A stretch of 50,196 nucleotides of DNA from contig CALCMD010000042.1 in the NCBI GenBank assembly GCA_937965795.1, positions 1-50,196 of the forward strand, written 5' to 3'. The notes beneath the pieces are model-generated. The model was not told the DNA's origin, searched no databases, and was given only the letters and a program-made list of their open reading frames with translations. Of this stretch, positions 23,627-32,955 are shown in pieces. How positions within the stretch are numbered: position 1 is the first letter of the stretch; the number at the start of each line of letters is the position of its first letter. The position numbers and the translations under genes are program-made. The stretch is from an uncultured Lachnospiraceae bacterium. Its GTDB lineage: Bacteria > Bacillota > Clostridia > Lachnospirales > Lachnospiraceae.

Positions 23627-24277
23627 TCATAAATCTTTCTCCCTGCCTTCATCCTTTTCAAAAATCGGAAGAATGACCGCCTGCATACTTCCTTCTTCCA
23701 TTCCAAGCAGGCGCTCCAGATTATAAATGAAAGCCGCTATCTTTTTATACTGTTCTTCCCTGCTGCGTTCTGCGAGATCATCAAACACTGTATTGCTGTA
23801 CAAAAGCGCCATTTCTGCTACTTCCGCCGGATATTTCGTCCGGCATATTCCCTGGTTAATTCCTTCTTCTATCAGAGTGGTAATCAGCGGATTTACTCCA
23901 GCCAACAGCTCTTCCTGCATCTTCTGGTGCATCAGGGCATTCTGCGGCTTATGTACCTGCTCCATAATTTCATTCCCCAGATCATCATTCACATTTAATG
24001 CTTTCATCATCATCGTCAGACGCTGGAAAACCGGAATTTCCTTTCTCCCGGCAATCGCCTTCGCTTTCTCCACCAGCCTGGATGTTAAGCGGTGAATGAT
24101 TCCATCCAGAATATCTTCTTTTGACTTAAAGTGATAATACAAGGTCCCTCTGGCAATCCCGATTTCGTCCAGAATATCCGTTATGCTGGTGTAATCAAAA
24201 CCTTTTATCATAAACAGCTTTTCCGACACATTCAGTATTTCATTGCGCCGCTCTTCTGCTTCTTTAACAACTCTCAT
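23627..24277 (-). CDS. TetR/AcrR-family transcriptional repressor
   Basis: The 216-residue protein begins ATG (a GTG one codon earlier is equally possible). The N-terminal helix-turn-helix (about 8-55: RRNEILNVSEKLFMIKGFDYTSITDILDEIGIARGTLYYHFKSKEDIL) is textbook TetR. The C-terminal helical domain would bind the inducer. It is the first gene of the efflux cassette and shares its direction. A palindrome at its own transcription start and another before the exporter gene show how it likely represses both. Confidence 0.94.
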   Translation of the reverse strand: MRVVKEAEERRNEILNVSEKLFMIKGFDYTSITDILDEIGIARGTLYYHFKSKEDILDGIIHRLTSRLVEKAKAIAGRKEIPVFQRLTMMMKALNVNDDLGNEIMEQVHKPQNALMHQKMQEELLAGVNPLITTLIEEGINQGICRTKYPAEVAEMALLYSNTVFDDLAERSREEQYKKIAAFIYNLERLLGMEEGSMQAVILPIFEKDEGREKDL

Positions 24278-24317
24278 CACGTTTGGCCGTCCTTATATTT
24301 CATTGAAATGAATCTCG

Positions 24318-24368
24318 ACCGACTAACAGTCGGTAATTCATTTTAACATAATGATTTCTGTATGTCAA
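24318..24368 (-). promoter_or_regulatory. tetR promoter and operator
   Basis: On the minus strand TTGACA (24363-24368) and TAAAAT are 17 bp apart. A perfect palindrome, ACCGACT-3 bp-AGTCGGT (24318-24334), follows at about the transcription start, the position expected for autorepression. Confidence 0.88.
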
Positions 24369-24448
24369 TCACGTTTTTGACTTCTTTATTTGTGATCTCT
24401 CCCCTTCCCCCTATATACCGAATGATTTTTTTCTGATTCTCATTCAAA

Positions 24449-24491
24449 TTATCCGTACCTTATCCATACTTTTCCGTACTTTATCCGTATT
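24449..24491. repeat. Four imperfect tandem 10-11 bp repeats
   Basis: The units TTATCCGTACC, TTATCCATACT, TTTCCGTACT and TTATCCGTATT follow one another without gaps, in the gene-free stretch between tetR and spoIVB. They are one helical turn long, so a protein binding each would line up on one DNA face. The rest of this stretch shows only the tetR promoter and the spoIVB terminator. Confidence 0.6.
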
Positions 24492-24640
24492 TTCCCCAGT
24501 TCTCGTTTCATCGGAAAAACGAAATAAATTAATACGAAAACTTCCGGCGATTCCCATCAACTCCGGCTCTTCTAATTTAAGAAACCGCTCACTTCAAATC
24601 AGATGATCTTTCAACGCCGTGACAAAAATTCTCCGCATTA

Positions 24641-24687
24641 TCAGAAAAAGAACGTGACTTTGAGCAAGTTCTCTGTAACGTTCTTTT
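24641..24687 (-). terminator. spoIVB terminator
   Basis: AAAAGAACGT pairs with ACGTTCTTTT around an inner AAGTT/GACTT-type helix. A T-run follows on the minus strand. It closes the long recN-spoIVB operon. Confidence 0.8.
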
Positions 24688-24708
24688 CCATCTTCGTCTG
24701 TCCGGACT

Positions 24709-25911
24709 TTAATGCTCCAGCATGTTTTCAATAAATATCCCATAACCGCTGGTAGAATCCTGAATGAATACATGCGTCACAGCGCCAATGAGCTTTCCAT
24801 TTTGCAGAATCGGGCTTCCGCTCATCCCCTGCACGATACCGCCTGTTTTTTCCAGAAGTACCGGGTCAGTCACGCGTATCACCATACTTTTATTCGCATC
24901 TCCGCTGTTCAGGTAGATTTTCTCAATCTCAACCTGATATTCCTTCACCTCCCCGTCCACGGAGCAATAAATCGTTGCAGGACCTTCTTCCACCTCCTGC
25001 TTATAAGCAATCTCCACTGGTTCCGTCCCGGATACTGTGCCCGCCATCTGTTCATTCAGCGTACCAAAAATACCTTCGTTCGTATTTGAACTGATTTCTC
25101 CCAATTCCTCCTCTGTACGGTAGTGAATGACTCCCGACAGCTCGCCCGGCACGCCGCGCTCACCTTTCGTTACGGACAGAATATCCGTCTGATACAGCGT
25201 TCCCCCGGAAACATTCAGAAGCCCTCCGGTATCTACATCGCTGATTCCATGCCCCAACGCTCCAAATCTTTTATCCTGATCCACGTAAGTTAATGTACCG
25301 ATCCCCTGCGTATCATCACGCACCCAGATTCCCAGCTTGTACTCCTCCTTTCCGGTGTGTACCGGAACCAGCTTCAGACTGGTAGGTTCCCCGTTTCTCT
25401 GTACGTCCAGGACAACTTCCTTTCCTTCACTGTGATTGACGATGTCGATCAGCTCTTCTTTGCTTTGTATCTGCCTTCCATTGATCGTCATAATGTAGTC
25501 TCCTGACTGAACGACATTCAATGCGGGTTCATAATCCAGGCCGTCCATCCCACTCACGGTTCCGGTTCCCACAACCAGAATTCCCGTGGTTTTCATGTAG
25601 ATACCGATCGCTTCCCCGCCCGGTATCACACTTTTCTCCTCCACCTCACAGACCTCTATATCCTTAATGGGGATTACGCCTAAAAGACTACAGCTTATTT
25701 TTACTGCGCCTTTGGGAATATTGGATTCCTCTCTGCCTCCTGCTTCCACTGCCTCCTGTTCTACCATCGGCAGATTCAGCCTGATCTCTTCCTGCTTTTT
25801 TCCCCGGACGACCTTCACCTCATCAGGAATGCTGCCCTTTATGAAAAAAAATCCTGTGAAAGCCATGACACACAATAACACAGAAATCGTGACTCCAAAC
25901 CTTTTCACCAT
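24709..25911 (-). CDS. spoIVB: SpoIVB serine peptidase (sporulation sigma-K signalling)
   Basis: The ATG at 25911 has GGAG nearby, whereas one 21 bases earlier has no ribosome site; the protein has 400 residues. An N-terminal membrane anchor (about 6-28) is followed by a PDZ domain (about 105-190: GDYIMTINGRQIQSKEEL) and the SpoIVB peptidase domain with GALGHGISD and the serine motif GMSGSP near the C-terminus. In endospore formers it is secreted from the forespore to trigger sigma-K activation in the mother cell. Its presence means the host is, or recently was, spore-forming. recN lies upstream; spo0A does not follow. Confidence 0.95.
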   Translation of the reverse strand: MVKRFGVTISVLLCVMAFTGFFFIKGSIPDEVKVVRGKKQEEIRLNLPMVEQEAVEAGGREESNIPKGAVKISCSLLGVIPIKDIEVCEVEEKSVIPGGEAIGIYMKTTGILVVGTGTVSGMDGLDYEPALNVVQSGDYIMTINGRQIQSKEELIDIVNHSEGKEVVLDVQRNGEPTSLKLVPVHTGKEEYKLGIWVRDDTQGIGTLTYVDQDKRFGALGHGISDVDTGGLLNVSGGTLYQTDILSVTKGERGVPGELSGVIHYRTEEELGEISSNTNEGIFGTLNEQMAGTVSGTEPVEIAYKQEVEEGPATIYCSVDGEVKEYQVEIEKIYLNSGDANKSMVIRVTDPVLLEKTGGIVQGMSGSPILQNGKLIGAVTHVFIQDSTSGYGIFIENMLEH

Positions 25912-25939
25912 AATCTCCACATCCTTTCGCATAAAACAT

Positions 25940-25967
25940 AAGGATGTACATTCGTGTGTACATCCTT
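25940..25967. terminator. Hairpin between recN and spoIVB
   Basis: An 11 bp perfect stem, AAGGATGTACA with TGTACATCCTT, encloses TTCGTG. On the minus strand only a short T-rich tract follows, so it may be a partial terminator or an RNA end protecting recN. Confidence 0.5.
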
Positions 25968-26046
25968 TTACGCTTCTAGTATGTGAAATAATATGATTTT
26001 CAGTCTAGTAGATTTTTACTGGTTAGCCAGCAATTCCGGTCGCCTT

Positions 26047-27735
26047 TTACCTGCCGCCTGTTTCCTTCTTTATCCGAACCGCCAGCTCTTTCATTTCTCT
26101 CGCACTCTCCAGCACCGTCGGGGTAATCTTTGCACCGCCAAGAATACGTGCCAGTTCTTCCACGCTCTCAGTTTCGGAAAGTTTTCGAATAGAAGTGGTC
26201 GTGATCTGATTTTCTACCTTTTTCTCAATCACATAATGGCTGTCCGCCATCGATGCGATCTGTGCCAGATGTGTAATGCAGATCACCTGATGATTCTTCG
26301 CGATCACCGCCATCTTTTCCGAAACCTTCTGTGCGGTTCTTCCGCTGATTCCTACATCAATTTCATCAAAAATCAGGGTTTCCGTAGCATCCTTATCTGC
26401 CAGAACTGCCTTGATCGCCAGCATGATTCTGGACATCTCGCCGCCGGAAGCCACCTTGTGAAGCGGTTTCATTCGCTCGCCGGGATTGGTGGAAATCATA
26501 AAACAGATATCGTCAAAGCCCAGCATTCCCGGATGCTGCATCCGCTCAAACGTGATTTCAAATTCCACATCCAGGAAATTCAAATCCACCAGCGCACTTT
26601 TGATCTTGCCGCCAAGTTCGGAAGCATAGCGCTTTCTGATCTCGGACATTTTCTTCGAATTTTCCAGCAATTCCCTTTCGCACTGTCCAAATTCCTTCTT
26701 AAGTCCGGAAAGATAAGCATCGTAGTTCTCCAGTACATTTAGTCTTTCCTGCTTTCTTTCCTGGTATTCCAGAATTTCGGAAATCCGGTTTCCATATTTT
26801 GATTTTAAATGATTGATCAAATCCAGTCTCGTTTCAATTCTGAAAAACTCCGCTTCATCGAAACTCAGACTATCCACATAGCTGGAAAGCTCCCGGTTGA
26901 AATCACTCAGAAGATTGTCGATGTCATAAAGCTGGTCGTTCAGTCCCGCTATTTCTTCGTCAAAATCTGCCGCGCCGCTCAGACTTCGGATCGCTCTTCC
27001 CGTCATTTCCGCCGCGCCGCCATCGGACGAAAGCAGGGAAAATACTTCCGCTGCCGCCTCTGCAATCTTTCTGCCGTTTATCATCCTGCGGTATTGCTCT
27101 TCCAGCTTCTCGTCCTCGCCCTCCGACAGAGCCGCCGTCTCAATCTCTTCGATTTCAAAACGCAGAAAATCCGCTTCTTTTGCCCTTTCCTTTTCATCGT
27201 TCTGCATGTCCAGAAGTTTTTTCTTCTGCTCCTGCCAGCGCCGGTACAGCATTTCATTTTTGATACGGTAAGGTTCCAGTTCCTCTTTCGCATACTCGTC
27301 CACGATCGCCAGATGGTTTTTCTGATACAGAAGCGACTGATGCTCATGCTGCCCGTGAATATCGATCAGCACCTCCGCCGCTTCCCGGATGCGCGCCGCC
27401 GTGACCGTTTCCCCATTGATTTTGCTGATGCTTCTTCCGTTTACCAGTTTCCGGGTGATGATGACCTGATCGTCCTCCGCCGAAATCTCCAGTTCTTCGA
27501 GACGTTTCCTGATTTTCTCATTTTCCACGGAAAAGACCAGCTCCACCAGTGCGTAATCCGCATCCTCTCTGGCAAATCCTTTGAAGCCCGCAGCTCCCAG
27601 CGCTACGTTTACCGCCCCGATGATAATCGACTTTCCGGCGCCTGTCTCGCCTGACAGGATATTCAGCCCCGGCGAAAGCTCCACTTCCGCCTCCTGTATC
27701 AATGCCATGTTCTTTACATGAATGTTCCACAACAT
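26047..27735 (-). CDS. recN: DNA repair protein RecN
   Basis: The 562-residue SMC-like ATPase has Walker A GETGAGKS (about 30-37), a long coiled-coil middle, then a signature-like ASGGEMSRIMLAIK and Walker B ETLIFDEIDVGISG. It acts in double-strand break repair, gathering broken ends. Full length. It lies between argR and spoIVB, the usual order in Clostridia. Confidence 0.97.
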   Translation of the reverse strand: MLWNIHVKNMALIQEAEVELSPGLNILSGETGAGKSIIIGAVNVALGAAGFKGFAREDADYALVELVFSVENEKIRKRLEELEISAEDDQVIITRKLVNGRSISKINGETVTAARIREAAEVLIDIHGQHEHQSLLYQKNHLAIVDEYAKEELEPYRIKNEMLYRRWQEQKKKLLDMQNDEKERAKEADFLRFEIEEIETAALSEGEDEKLEEQYRRMINGRKIAEAAAEVFSLLSSDGGAAEMTGRAIRSLSGAADFDEEIAGLNDQLYDIDNLLSDFNRELSSYVDSLSFDEAEFFRIETRLDLINHLKSKYGNRISEILEYQERKQERLNVLENYDAYLSGLKKEFGQCERELLENSKKMSEIRKRYASELGGKIKSALVDLNFLDVEFEITFERMQHPGMLGFDDICFMISTNPGERMKPLHKVASGGEMSRIMLAIKAVLADKDATETLIFDEIDVGISGRTAQKVSEKMAVIAKNHQVICITHLAQIASMADSHYVIEKKVENQITTTSIRKLSETESVEELARILGGAKITPTVLESAREMKELAVRIKKETGGR

Positions 27736-27761
27736 AGTTTTTCTGCTCTCTTTCGTCTCTG

Positions 27762-28214
27762 TTACTTTCCGATGATCCGATTAATCTTATCCATCACAAG
27801 AAGCGTATCGTCCACGCTTCGGATAGCGCACATCACCGTATCGTCGCCGGCAATGCTGCCCGCCACCTCCGGCCAGTGCATGGCGTCAATCGCCGCCGCT
27901 ACCGCCATTGCCATTCCGGACACTGTCTTTACCACCAGAATATTCTGCGCCATATCCATCGCCACAAAACCATCTTTTAAAATACGCAGATACTTTTCAT
28001 CCATCCCTGTGCTGTGCGCGTGCATAACTGCATATTTCTGTTTGCCCCCGTTCATGGAAATCTTTGTCAGCTTCAGCTCCCGGATGTCCCTGGAAACTGT
28101 GGCCTGCGTCACCGCAAAGCCTTCCTGATTCAGACGTTCCGCCAGTTCTTCCTGCGTCTCAATCTCGTAATGATTGATCAGATCAATGATTTTTGCATGT
28201 CTTTCTATCTTCAC
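27762..28214 (-). CDS. argR: Arginine repressor
   Basis: The 150-residue protein has an N-terminal winged helix (RHAKIIDLINHYEIETQEELAERLNQEGF, then ATVSRDIRELKL) and a C-terminal hexamerisation and arginine-binding domain with GDDTVMCAIRS. It controls arginine biosynthesis and catabolism; no arg genes are in the window. It is typically located next to recN in Firmicutes. Confidence 0.97.
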   Translation of the reverse strand: MKIERHAKIIDLINHYEIETQEELAERLNQEGFAVTQATVSRDIRELKLTKISMNGGKQKYAVMHAHSTGMDEKYLRILKDGFVAMDMAQNILVVKTVSGMAMAVAAAIDAMHWPEVAGSIAGDDTVMCAIRSVDDTLLVMDKINRIIGK

Positions 28215-28232
28215 TCCATATCCTCCTGCCCG

Positions 28233-29096
28233 TTACTGATTGCTCATCTTCTTTCTGAGCACCTCTAAAAAGCTGATATTATTGATTTTTATCAGTCTCG
28301 CACATCTGGCGGCTCTGCGGATCGTCACCTGATCGCCGCATCCGAGGCTGATACAGGTATCGCCGTCAAAGGTAGCTACTGCTCCTTCTGCTGTCCGCCT
28401 GTGTCCCTCTTTTACTTCCACTGTAATTTCCACATCGTCCGGAAGTACGATGCTTCTCGTATTTAACGTATGGGGTGCGATCGGACTGAGCAGGATCAGC
28501 GAAGCCTCCGGCGACACGATCGGGCCGCCTGCCGACAAGCTGTAGCCGGTGGAGCCCGTCGGTGTGGAAATAATAATGCCGTCCGCACTGTAAGAGTTTA
28601 AAAATTCCCCATTGACATAAATATTAAAATCAATAATACGTGGTTTCCCGTCTCTTCCGATCACAATATCATTCAGGGCAATATCTTCCATCAGCTTTTT
28701 CGTCTTTCGGAACGCCGTTCCCTCCAGCATCATCCGCCGCTCCGTCACATATTCATCCCGCATCAGCTTATCCAGCGCAGGCATTACGTTCTGGCGCTCG
28801 ATTTCAGCCAGATACCCCAAAGTCCCCAGATTGATACCCAGAAGCGGAATGTCTTTTTCCCCCAGATCGCGGCATGCCTGCAAAAGCGTCCCGTCACCGC
28901 CGATCACCAGCACGCATTCAATATCCTCCGGTATCTGTGCGGCGTCCGTATAACGATATGCCTGTCCGCTTCCATGCTGCGCCTGCTCCTGAATCATACA
29001 GGATTTTCCCTTTTCCGTCAGATACTGCTGGACGAATCTGGCAGTTTCCAGCTCCGGATCTTTCATATTGTTTGCAATAATATAAAACTTTTCCAT
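28233..29096 (-). CDS. nadK: NAD kinase
   Basis: The 287-residue enzyme makes NADP from NAD and ATP or polyphosphate. The family GGDGT motif is in VIGGDGTLLQACR (about residue 65), and the NAD-site loop is in STPTGSTGYSLSAGGPI. Its start is one base after the tlyA stop, which shows tight coupling. Length is normal. Confidence 0.97.
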   Translation of the reverse strand: MEKFYIIANNMKDPELETARFVQQYLTEKGKSCMIQEQAQHGSGQAYRYTDAAQIPEDIECVLVIGGDGTLLQACRDLGEKDIPLLGINLGTLGYLAEIERQNVMPALDKLMRDEYVTERRMMLEGTAFRKTKKLMEDIALNDIVIGRDGKPRIIDFNIYVNGEFLNSYSADGIIISTPTGSTGYSLSAGGPIVSPEASLILLSPIAPHTLNTRSIVLPDDVEITVEVKEGHRRTAEGAVATFDGDTCISLGCGDQVTIRRAARCARLIKINNISFLEVLRKKMSNQ

Positions 29097-29097
29097 A

Positions 29098-29907
29098 TTA
29101 TTTATCCAATTCTCCGTGCGCCGCTTTTACCGTGTCTTTCACCGAAAAATCCACGTCTTCCCAGAGGGTTCCCTCTTCCCGCTTTTTCAGATGCAGCAGG
29201 TATTCAATGTTCCCCTCCGGGCCTTTGATCGGTGAAAACTCCAGATGCAAAGCCTCAAAAGAAATGCTCTGCGCATACGCCAGAACTTTATGAATCACTT
29301 CCTCGTGGACTTTGCCGTCCCTGACCACGCCTTTCTTTCCTACCTTTTCCCTGCCCGCCTCAAACTGCGGCTTAATCAGGCAGACAATTTCCCCATCCTC
29401 CGTCAGAAGATTTCTTACCGGAAGGAGTACCTTTGTCAAAGAAATAAAGGATACGTCAATCGAAGCAAATTCTGCCGGCTCCTCTATATTTTCGGGTGTG
29501 ACATACCGGATATTCGTCTTTTCCATGCAGACAACTCTCTCGTCCTGCCTGAGCTTCCAGTCCAACTGCCCATGCCCTACATCAACCGCATAAACTTTCA
29601 CCGCTCCGTTCTGTAACATACAGTCTGTGAATCCTCCCGTGGACGAACCTACATCCATGCAGACCTTCCCCTCCAACGAAAGATCAAAATGACTCATCGC
29701 CTTTTCCAGCTTCAGACCACCCCGGCTCACATATTTCAGCGTACTCCCTTTCACCTCAATCTGAGCGGTTTCCTTAAACATGGAGCCTGCTTTGTCCTCG
29801 CGCTGTCCATCTACGAACACATTCCCGGACATGATAATGGCTTTTGCCTTTTCTCTTGACGCCGCCAGATTCCTCTGCACCATCAATATATCCAAACGCT
29901 CTTTCAT
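29098..29907 (-). CDS. tlyA: TlyA-family rRNA (ribose-2'-O) methyltransferase
   Basis: The ATG at 29907 is 6 nt after AGGAG; an upstream start is less likely, giving 269 residues. An N-terminal S4 RNA-binding domain (about 1-60: RLDILMVQRNLAASREKAKAIIMSGNVFVDG) precedes a Rossmann methyltransferase domain with VCMDVGSSTGGFTDCML (SAM site). Related enzymes methylate 16S and 23S rRNA. It lies between dxs and nadK, as in other Clostridia. Confidence 0.95.
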   Translation of the reverse strand: MKERLDILMVQRNLAASREKAKAIIMSGNVFVDGQREDKAGSMFKETAQIEVKGSTLKYVSRGGLKLEKAMSHFDLSLEGKVCMDVGSSTGGFTDCMLQNGAVKVYAVDVGHGQLDWKLRQDERVVCMEKTNIRYVTPENIEEPAEFASIDVSFISLTKVLLPVRNLLTEDGEIVCLIKPQFEAGREKVGKKGVVRDGKVHEEVIHKVLAYAQSISFEALHLEFSPIKGPEGNIEYLLHLKKREEGTLWEDVDFSVKDTVKAAHGELDK

Positions 29908-29960
29908 CTCTATCTCCTGCTGCTTTTTCACCTGTGTCTGTTCTTTTTCCGATCTGCGGT

Positions 29961-31853
29961 CTATCTTTTATCCGATGTCCCTTGCGAACAGATACCCAGG
30001 TATTCCGCTAAAATTCTCTTTTCAATAGACTCTGCGTCAATCCCTGCTTCTTTTTTCAGAATCTCTACGTTTCCATGTTCAATATAATCGTCCGGCAGAG
30101 CCACCTGAAGCACTCTCGCCGTGCTGCCGATCTCATTTAAGTAATCCAGCACATGCTCCCCGAAACCTCCGCACTTTACATTTTCTTCCAGCGTTACGAT
30201 CAGCTTATGTTCCTTTTCCAGCGCCAGGAGCAGCTTCTCGTCAATCGGTTTCACAAATCTGGCGTTTACCAGCGTACAGGAATACCCAAGCTTTTTCAGG
30301 CATAGACGCACTTCATGCGCCGCCTTCACCATACTGCCCACCGCCAGAAGCAGAATTCCTTCTTCATCAAAAAGCACCTCGCTTCTGCCATATACCACAG
30401 GCGCGCGAAATTCCTGTAGCCCGTCATATGCCTCGCCTCTCGGATAACGCACCGCCACAGGCCCCGCATATTCCACGGCAAATTTCATCATATCAGACAG
30501 CTCCCACTGATTTTTCGGCGCCATCACGCACATATTCGGAATCGTGGAAAGATACGACAAATCAAAAATTCCCTGATGCGTCTCCCCGTCGCTTCCCACC
30601 AGCCCCGCCCGGTCAATGGCAAAAATCACGTGCAGATTCTGAATGCAGACGTCGTGAAGCATCTGGTCATATGCCCGCTGCAAAAAGGAAGAATACACAG
30701 CGACGACCGGAATCAGGCCGCCAGCCGCCAGCCCTGCTGCGAATGTGACGGCATGTTCCTCCGCGATTCCCACATCGAAAAATCTGTCCGGAAACTCGTT
30801 TTGAAAATGTTTCAGCCCGGTGCCGTCCGGCATCGCCGCTGTGATCGCTGCCACTTTTGGATACTGCATGCCGATTTTTTTCATAACAGCCGCAAAAATA
30901 TCGGTATAATTCGGTTTTTCCTTTTTACGTTTCGGACGCCCCGTCTCAATCTCAAAAGGCTCCGCTCCATGAAATTTTGCCGGATAGCGCTCCGCCGGGG
31001 TATATCCCTTTCCCTTTTTCGTAATGACATGCACGATGACGGCCTCATCCAGCTTCTTTGCTTCTTGGAACACCCGGCACATCTGCCGGATATTATGCCC
31101 GTCCACAGGCCCCAGATACGTAAGCCCCATCTCTTCAAAGAGCATTCCCGGTATAAAAAGCTGTTTGATTCCGTTTTTGGTCTTATGGATATGCTTGACA
31201 ATCCGCTCTCCGTATACAGGAATTTTATTCAGTGCATTCGTAACGCCGCTTTTTAATCCCGTATAGGTCTCATTCGTCCGCAGTTCACCCAGATAAGTCG
31301 ACATCCCGCCCACATTTTCCGAGATGGACATATTATTGTCATTCAGGACAATCATAAAATTTGATTTCAATTGCGCCGCATTGTTCAATGCCTCATATGC
31401 CATGCCGCCAGTCAGGGAGCCGTCTCCGATCACCGAAACCACATGATAGTTTTCCCCTAACAGATCTCTCGCCCTGGCATACCCAAGACCCGCAGAAATG
31501 GACGTCGAGCTGTGTCCCGTGTCAAAGGCGTCACAATTACTCTCCTTGCGCTTTGGAAAACCGCTCATTCCGCCGTATTTTCTCAGTGTGTCAAAGCCTT
31601 CCCTCCGTCCGGTCAAAAGCTTATGGGTGTACGCCTGATGTCCCACATCCCAGATAATCTTATCCTTCGGCAGATCAAAGCTCAGATGCAGCGCCATTGT
31701 CAGCTCCACCACGCCCAGATTGGAAGCCAGGTGGCCGCCGGAAATACTGATTTTATTCAGCAGGAAATCCCGGATTTCTTCTGCCAGAACAGGCATTTCT
31801 CCCACATCCAGCTTTTTTATATCATTCGCCTCATTTATTTTCTCTAACACCAT
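29961..31853 (-). CDS. dxs: 1-deoxy-D-xylulose-5-phosphate synthase
   Basis: The 630-residue thiamine-diphosphate enzyme makes DXP from pyruvate and glyceraldehyde-3-phosphate, the first step of the MEP isoprenoid pathway. GDGSLTGGMAYEALNNA (about 150-170) is the thiamine site. FDVGIAEEHAVTFAAGLA carries the catalytic Glu. The transketolase C-domain ends normally. Coupled with ispA just upstream, it supplies isoprenoid precursors. Confidence 0.97.
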   Translation of the reverse strand: MVLEKINEANDIKKLDVGEMPVLAEEIRDFLLNKISISGGHLASNLGVVELTMALHLSFDLPKDKIIWDVGHQAYTHKLLTGRREGFDTLRKYGGMSGFPKRKESNCDAFDTGHSSTSISAGLGYARARDLLGENYHVVSVIGDGSLTGGMAYEALNNAAQLKSNFMIVLNDNNMSISENVGGMSTYLGELRTNETYTGLKSGVTNALNKIPVYGERIVKHIHKTKNGIKQLFIPGMLFEEMGLTYLGPVDGHNIRQMCRVFQEAKKLDEAVIVHVITKKGKGYTPAERYPAKFHGAEPFEIETGRPKRKKEKPNYTDIFAAVMKKIGMQYPKVAAITAAMPDGTGLKHFQNEFPDRFFDVGIAEEHAVTFAAGLAAGGLIPVVAVYSSFLQRAYDQMLHDVCIQNLHVIFAIDRAGLVGSDGETHQGIFDLSYLSTIPNMCVMAPKNQWELSDMMKFAVEYAGPVAVRYPRGEAYDGLQEFRAPVVYGRSEVLFDEEGILLLAVGSMVKAAHEVRLCLKKLGYSCTLVNARFVKPIDEKLLLALEKEHKLIVTLEENVKCGGFGEHVLDYLNEIGSTARVLQVALPDDYIEHGNVEILKKEAGIDAESIEKRILAEYLGICSQGTSDKR

Positions 31854-31862
31854 AATCTTCGT

Positions 31863-32750
31863 CTACTTCCTGCGATTTATCAAATGTACGATCAATTCCC
31901 GTAAAAATTCATTTCCGGTATCCAGACTGTCCAGCATGGAAATGGCATTCCGGGAAATCCTTTCCACATCTTCTTTCGCCTTTTGAATCCCTTTCAGGGT
32001 TACATACGTCGTTTTCTCATTTTTTTCGTCGCTGCGTACCGGCTTTCCCAGCTCCTCCGTGGTACTGGTCACATCCAGAATATCATCCTGTATCTGAAAC
32101 GCCATCCCCACATCCGAGGCGATCTGTTCCACCAGATGTACTTCTCTGTCTTTCGCTCCCGCCAGAATCGCCCCGATCATCATGGACGCTTCAATCAGCG
32201 CTCCCGTTTTCAGACAGTAAATACAGTTCAGCTTTTCCGCAGACAGACGCTTTCCTGCTGCCTCCACATCCACACACTGTCCGCCAAGCATCCCGTAAAT
32301 CCCGGTCTTTCCCGCCAGAACAGCGAAAGCCCGTCCGATTTTCGGATTTTCCGGCTCCATCTCAAAAGCTCTGCACGCTGTCTCATAAGCATAATTCAGC
32401 AGTCCGTCGCCCGCCAGAATCCCCATCGCTTCGCCATACTGCGCCCATGTGGTCTTTCTTCCTCTCCGGTACTCGTCATTATCCATCGCCGGGAGATCGT
32501 CGTGAATCAGTGAGTGGGTATGTATCATCTCGATTGCCGCCATAAACGGCTCGATTACAGCGCCCTCTCCGCCAAACAGTCTCCAGGTCTCCTGCATCAG
32601 CAGAGGGCGCAGCCTTTTGCCGCCCGCCAGAATGCTGTAATTCATCGCTTCGATCACCTTGAACTGAAAGCCTTCCGCCTCCGGCAGATACTTCTCGATG
32701 ATCGCCTGTATGCTGTCTGTACGCTCTCTTAATACTTCTTCAAAATTCAT
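31863..32750 (-). CDS. ispA: Polyprenyl (farnesyl-type) diphosphate synthase
   Basis: The ATG at 32750 has GGAG 6 nt upstream and overlaps the xseB end by 11 bp, giving 295 residues. Both Asp-rich motifs are seen: DDLPAMDND (first) and QIQDDILD (second), with GGKRLRP as the substrate site. It condenses IPP with DMAPP/GPP for undecaprenyl and other lipids. It is adjacent to dxs. Confidence 0.95.
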   Translation of the reverse strand: MNFEEVLRERTDSIQAIIEKYLPEAEGFQFKVIEAMNYSILAGGKRLRPLLMQETWRLFGGEGAVIEPFMAAIEMIHTHSLIHDDLPAMDNDEYRRGRKTTWAQYGEAMGILAGDGLLNYAYETACRAFEMEPENPKIGRAFAVLAGKTGIYGMLGGQCVDVEAAGKRLSAEKLNCIYCLKTGALIEASMMIGAILAGAKDREVHLVEQIASDVGMAFQIQDDILDVTSTTEELGKPVRSDEKNEKTTYVTLKGIQKAKEDVERISRNAISMLDSLDTGNEFLRELIVHLINRRK

Positions 32751-32955
32751 AGGTTTCTCCATCCTCATTTAAAATCAGTACTTTCTTTTCCACCGCATCG
32801 ATTTTCTCACTGCATGTTTTCACAAGCTCCATGCCCTGTTTATATTTCTGAAACGATTCTTCCAGCGTGATCTCATGGCTCTCCAGCGCTTCAATAATTC
32901 CATCCAGTGCAAGAAACGCTTCATCCAGTGTGATCTCTTCTTTTTTCTCTGTCAT
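32740..32955 (-). CDS. xseB: Exodeoxyribonuclease VII small subunit
   Basis: This 71-residue protein, with LDEAFLALDGIIEALESHEITLEESFQKYKQGMEL, is a clear XseB. It overlaps the xseA end by ATGA, so the two subunits are coupled translationally. Confidence 0.96.
   Translation of the reverse strand: MTEKKEEITLDEAFLALDGIIEALESHEITLEESFQKYKQGMELVKTCSEKIDAVEKKVLILNEDGETYEF

Noticed and set aside
26809..27654. 281-residue plus-strand frame opposite recN
   Set aside because: recN is certain on the other strand; no motif supports this one.
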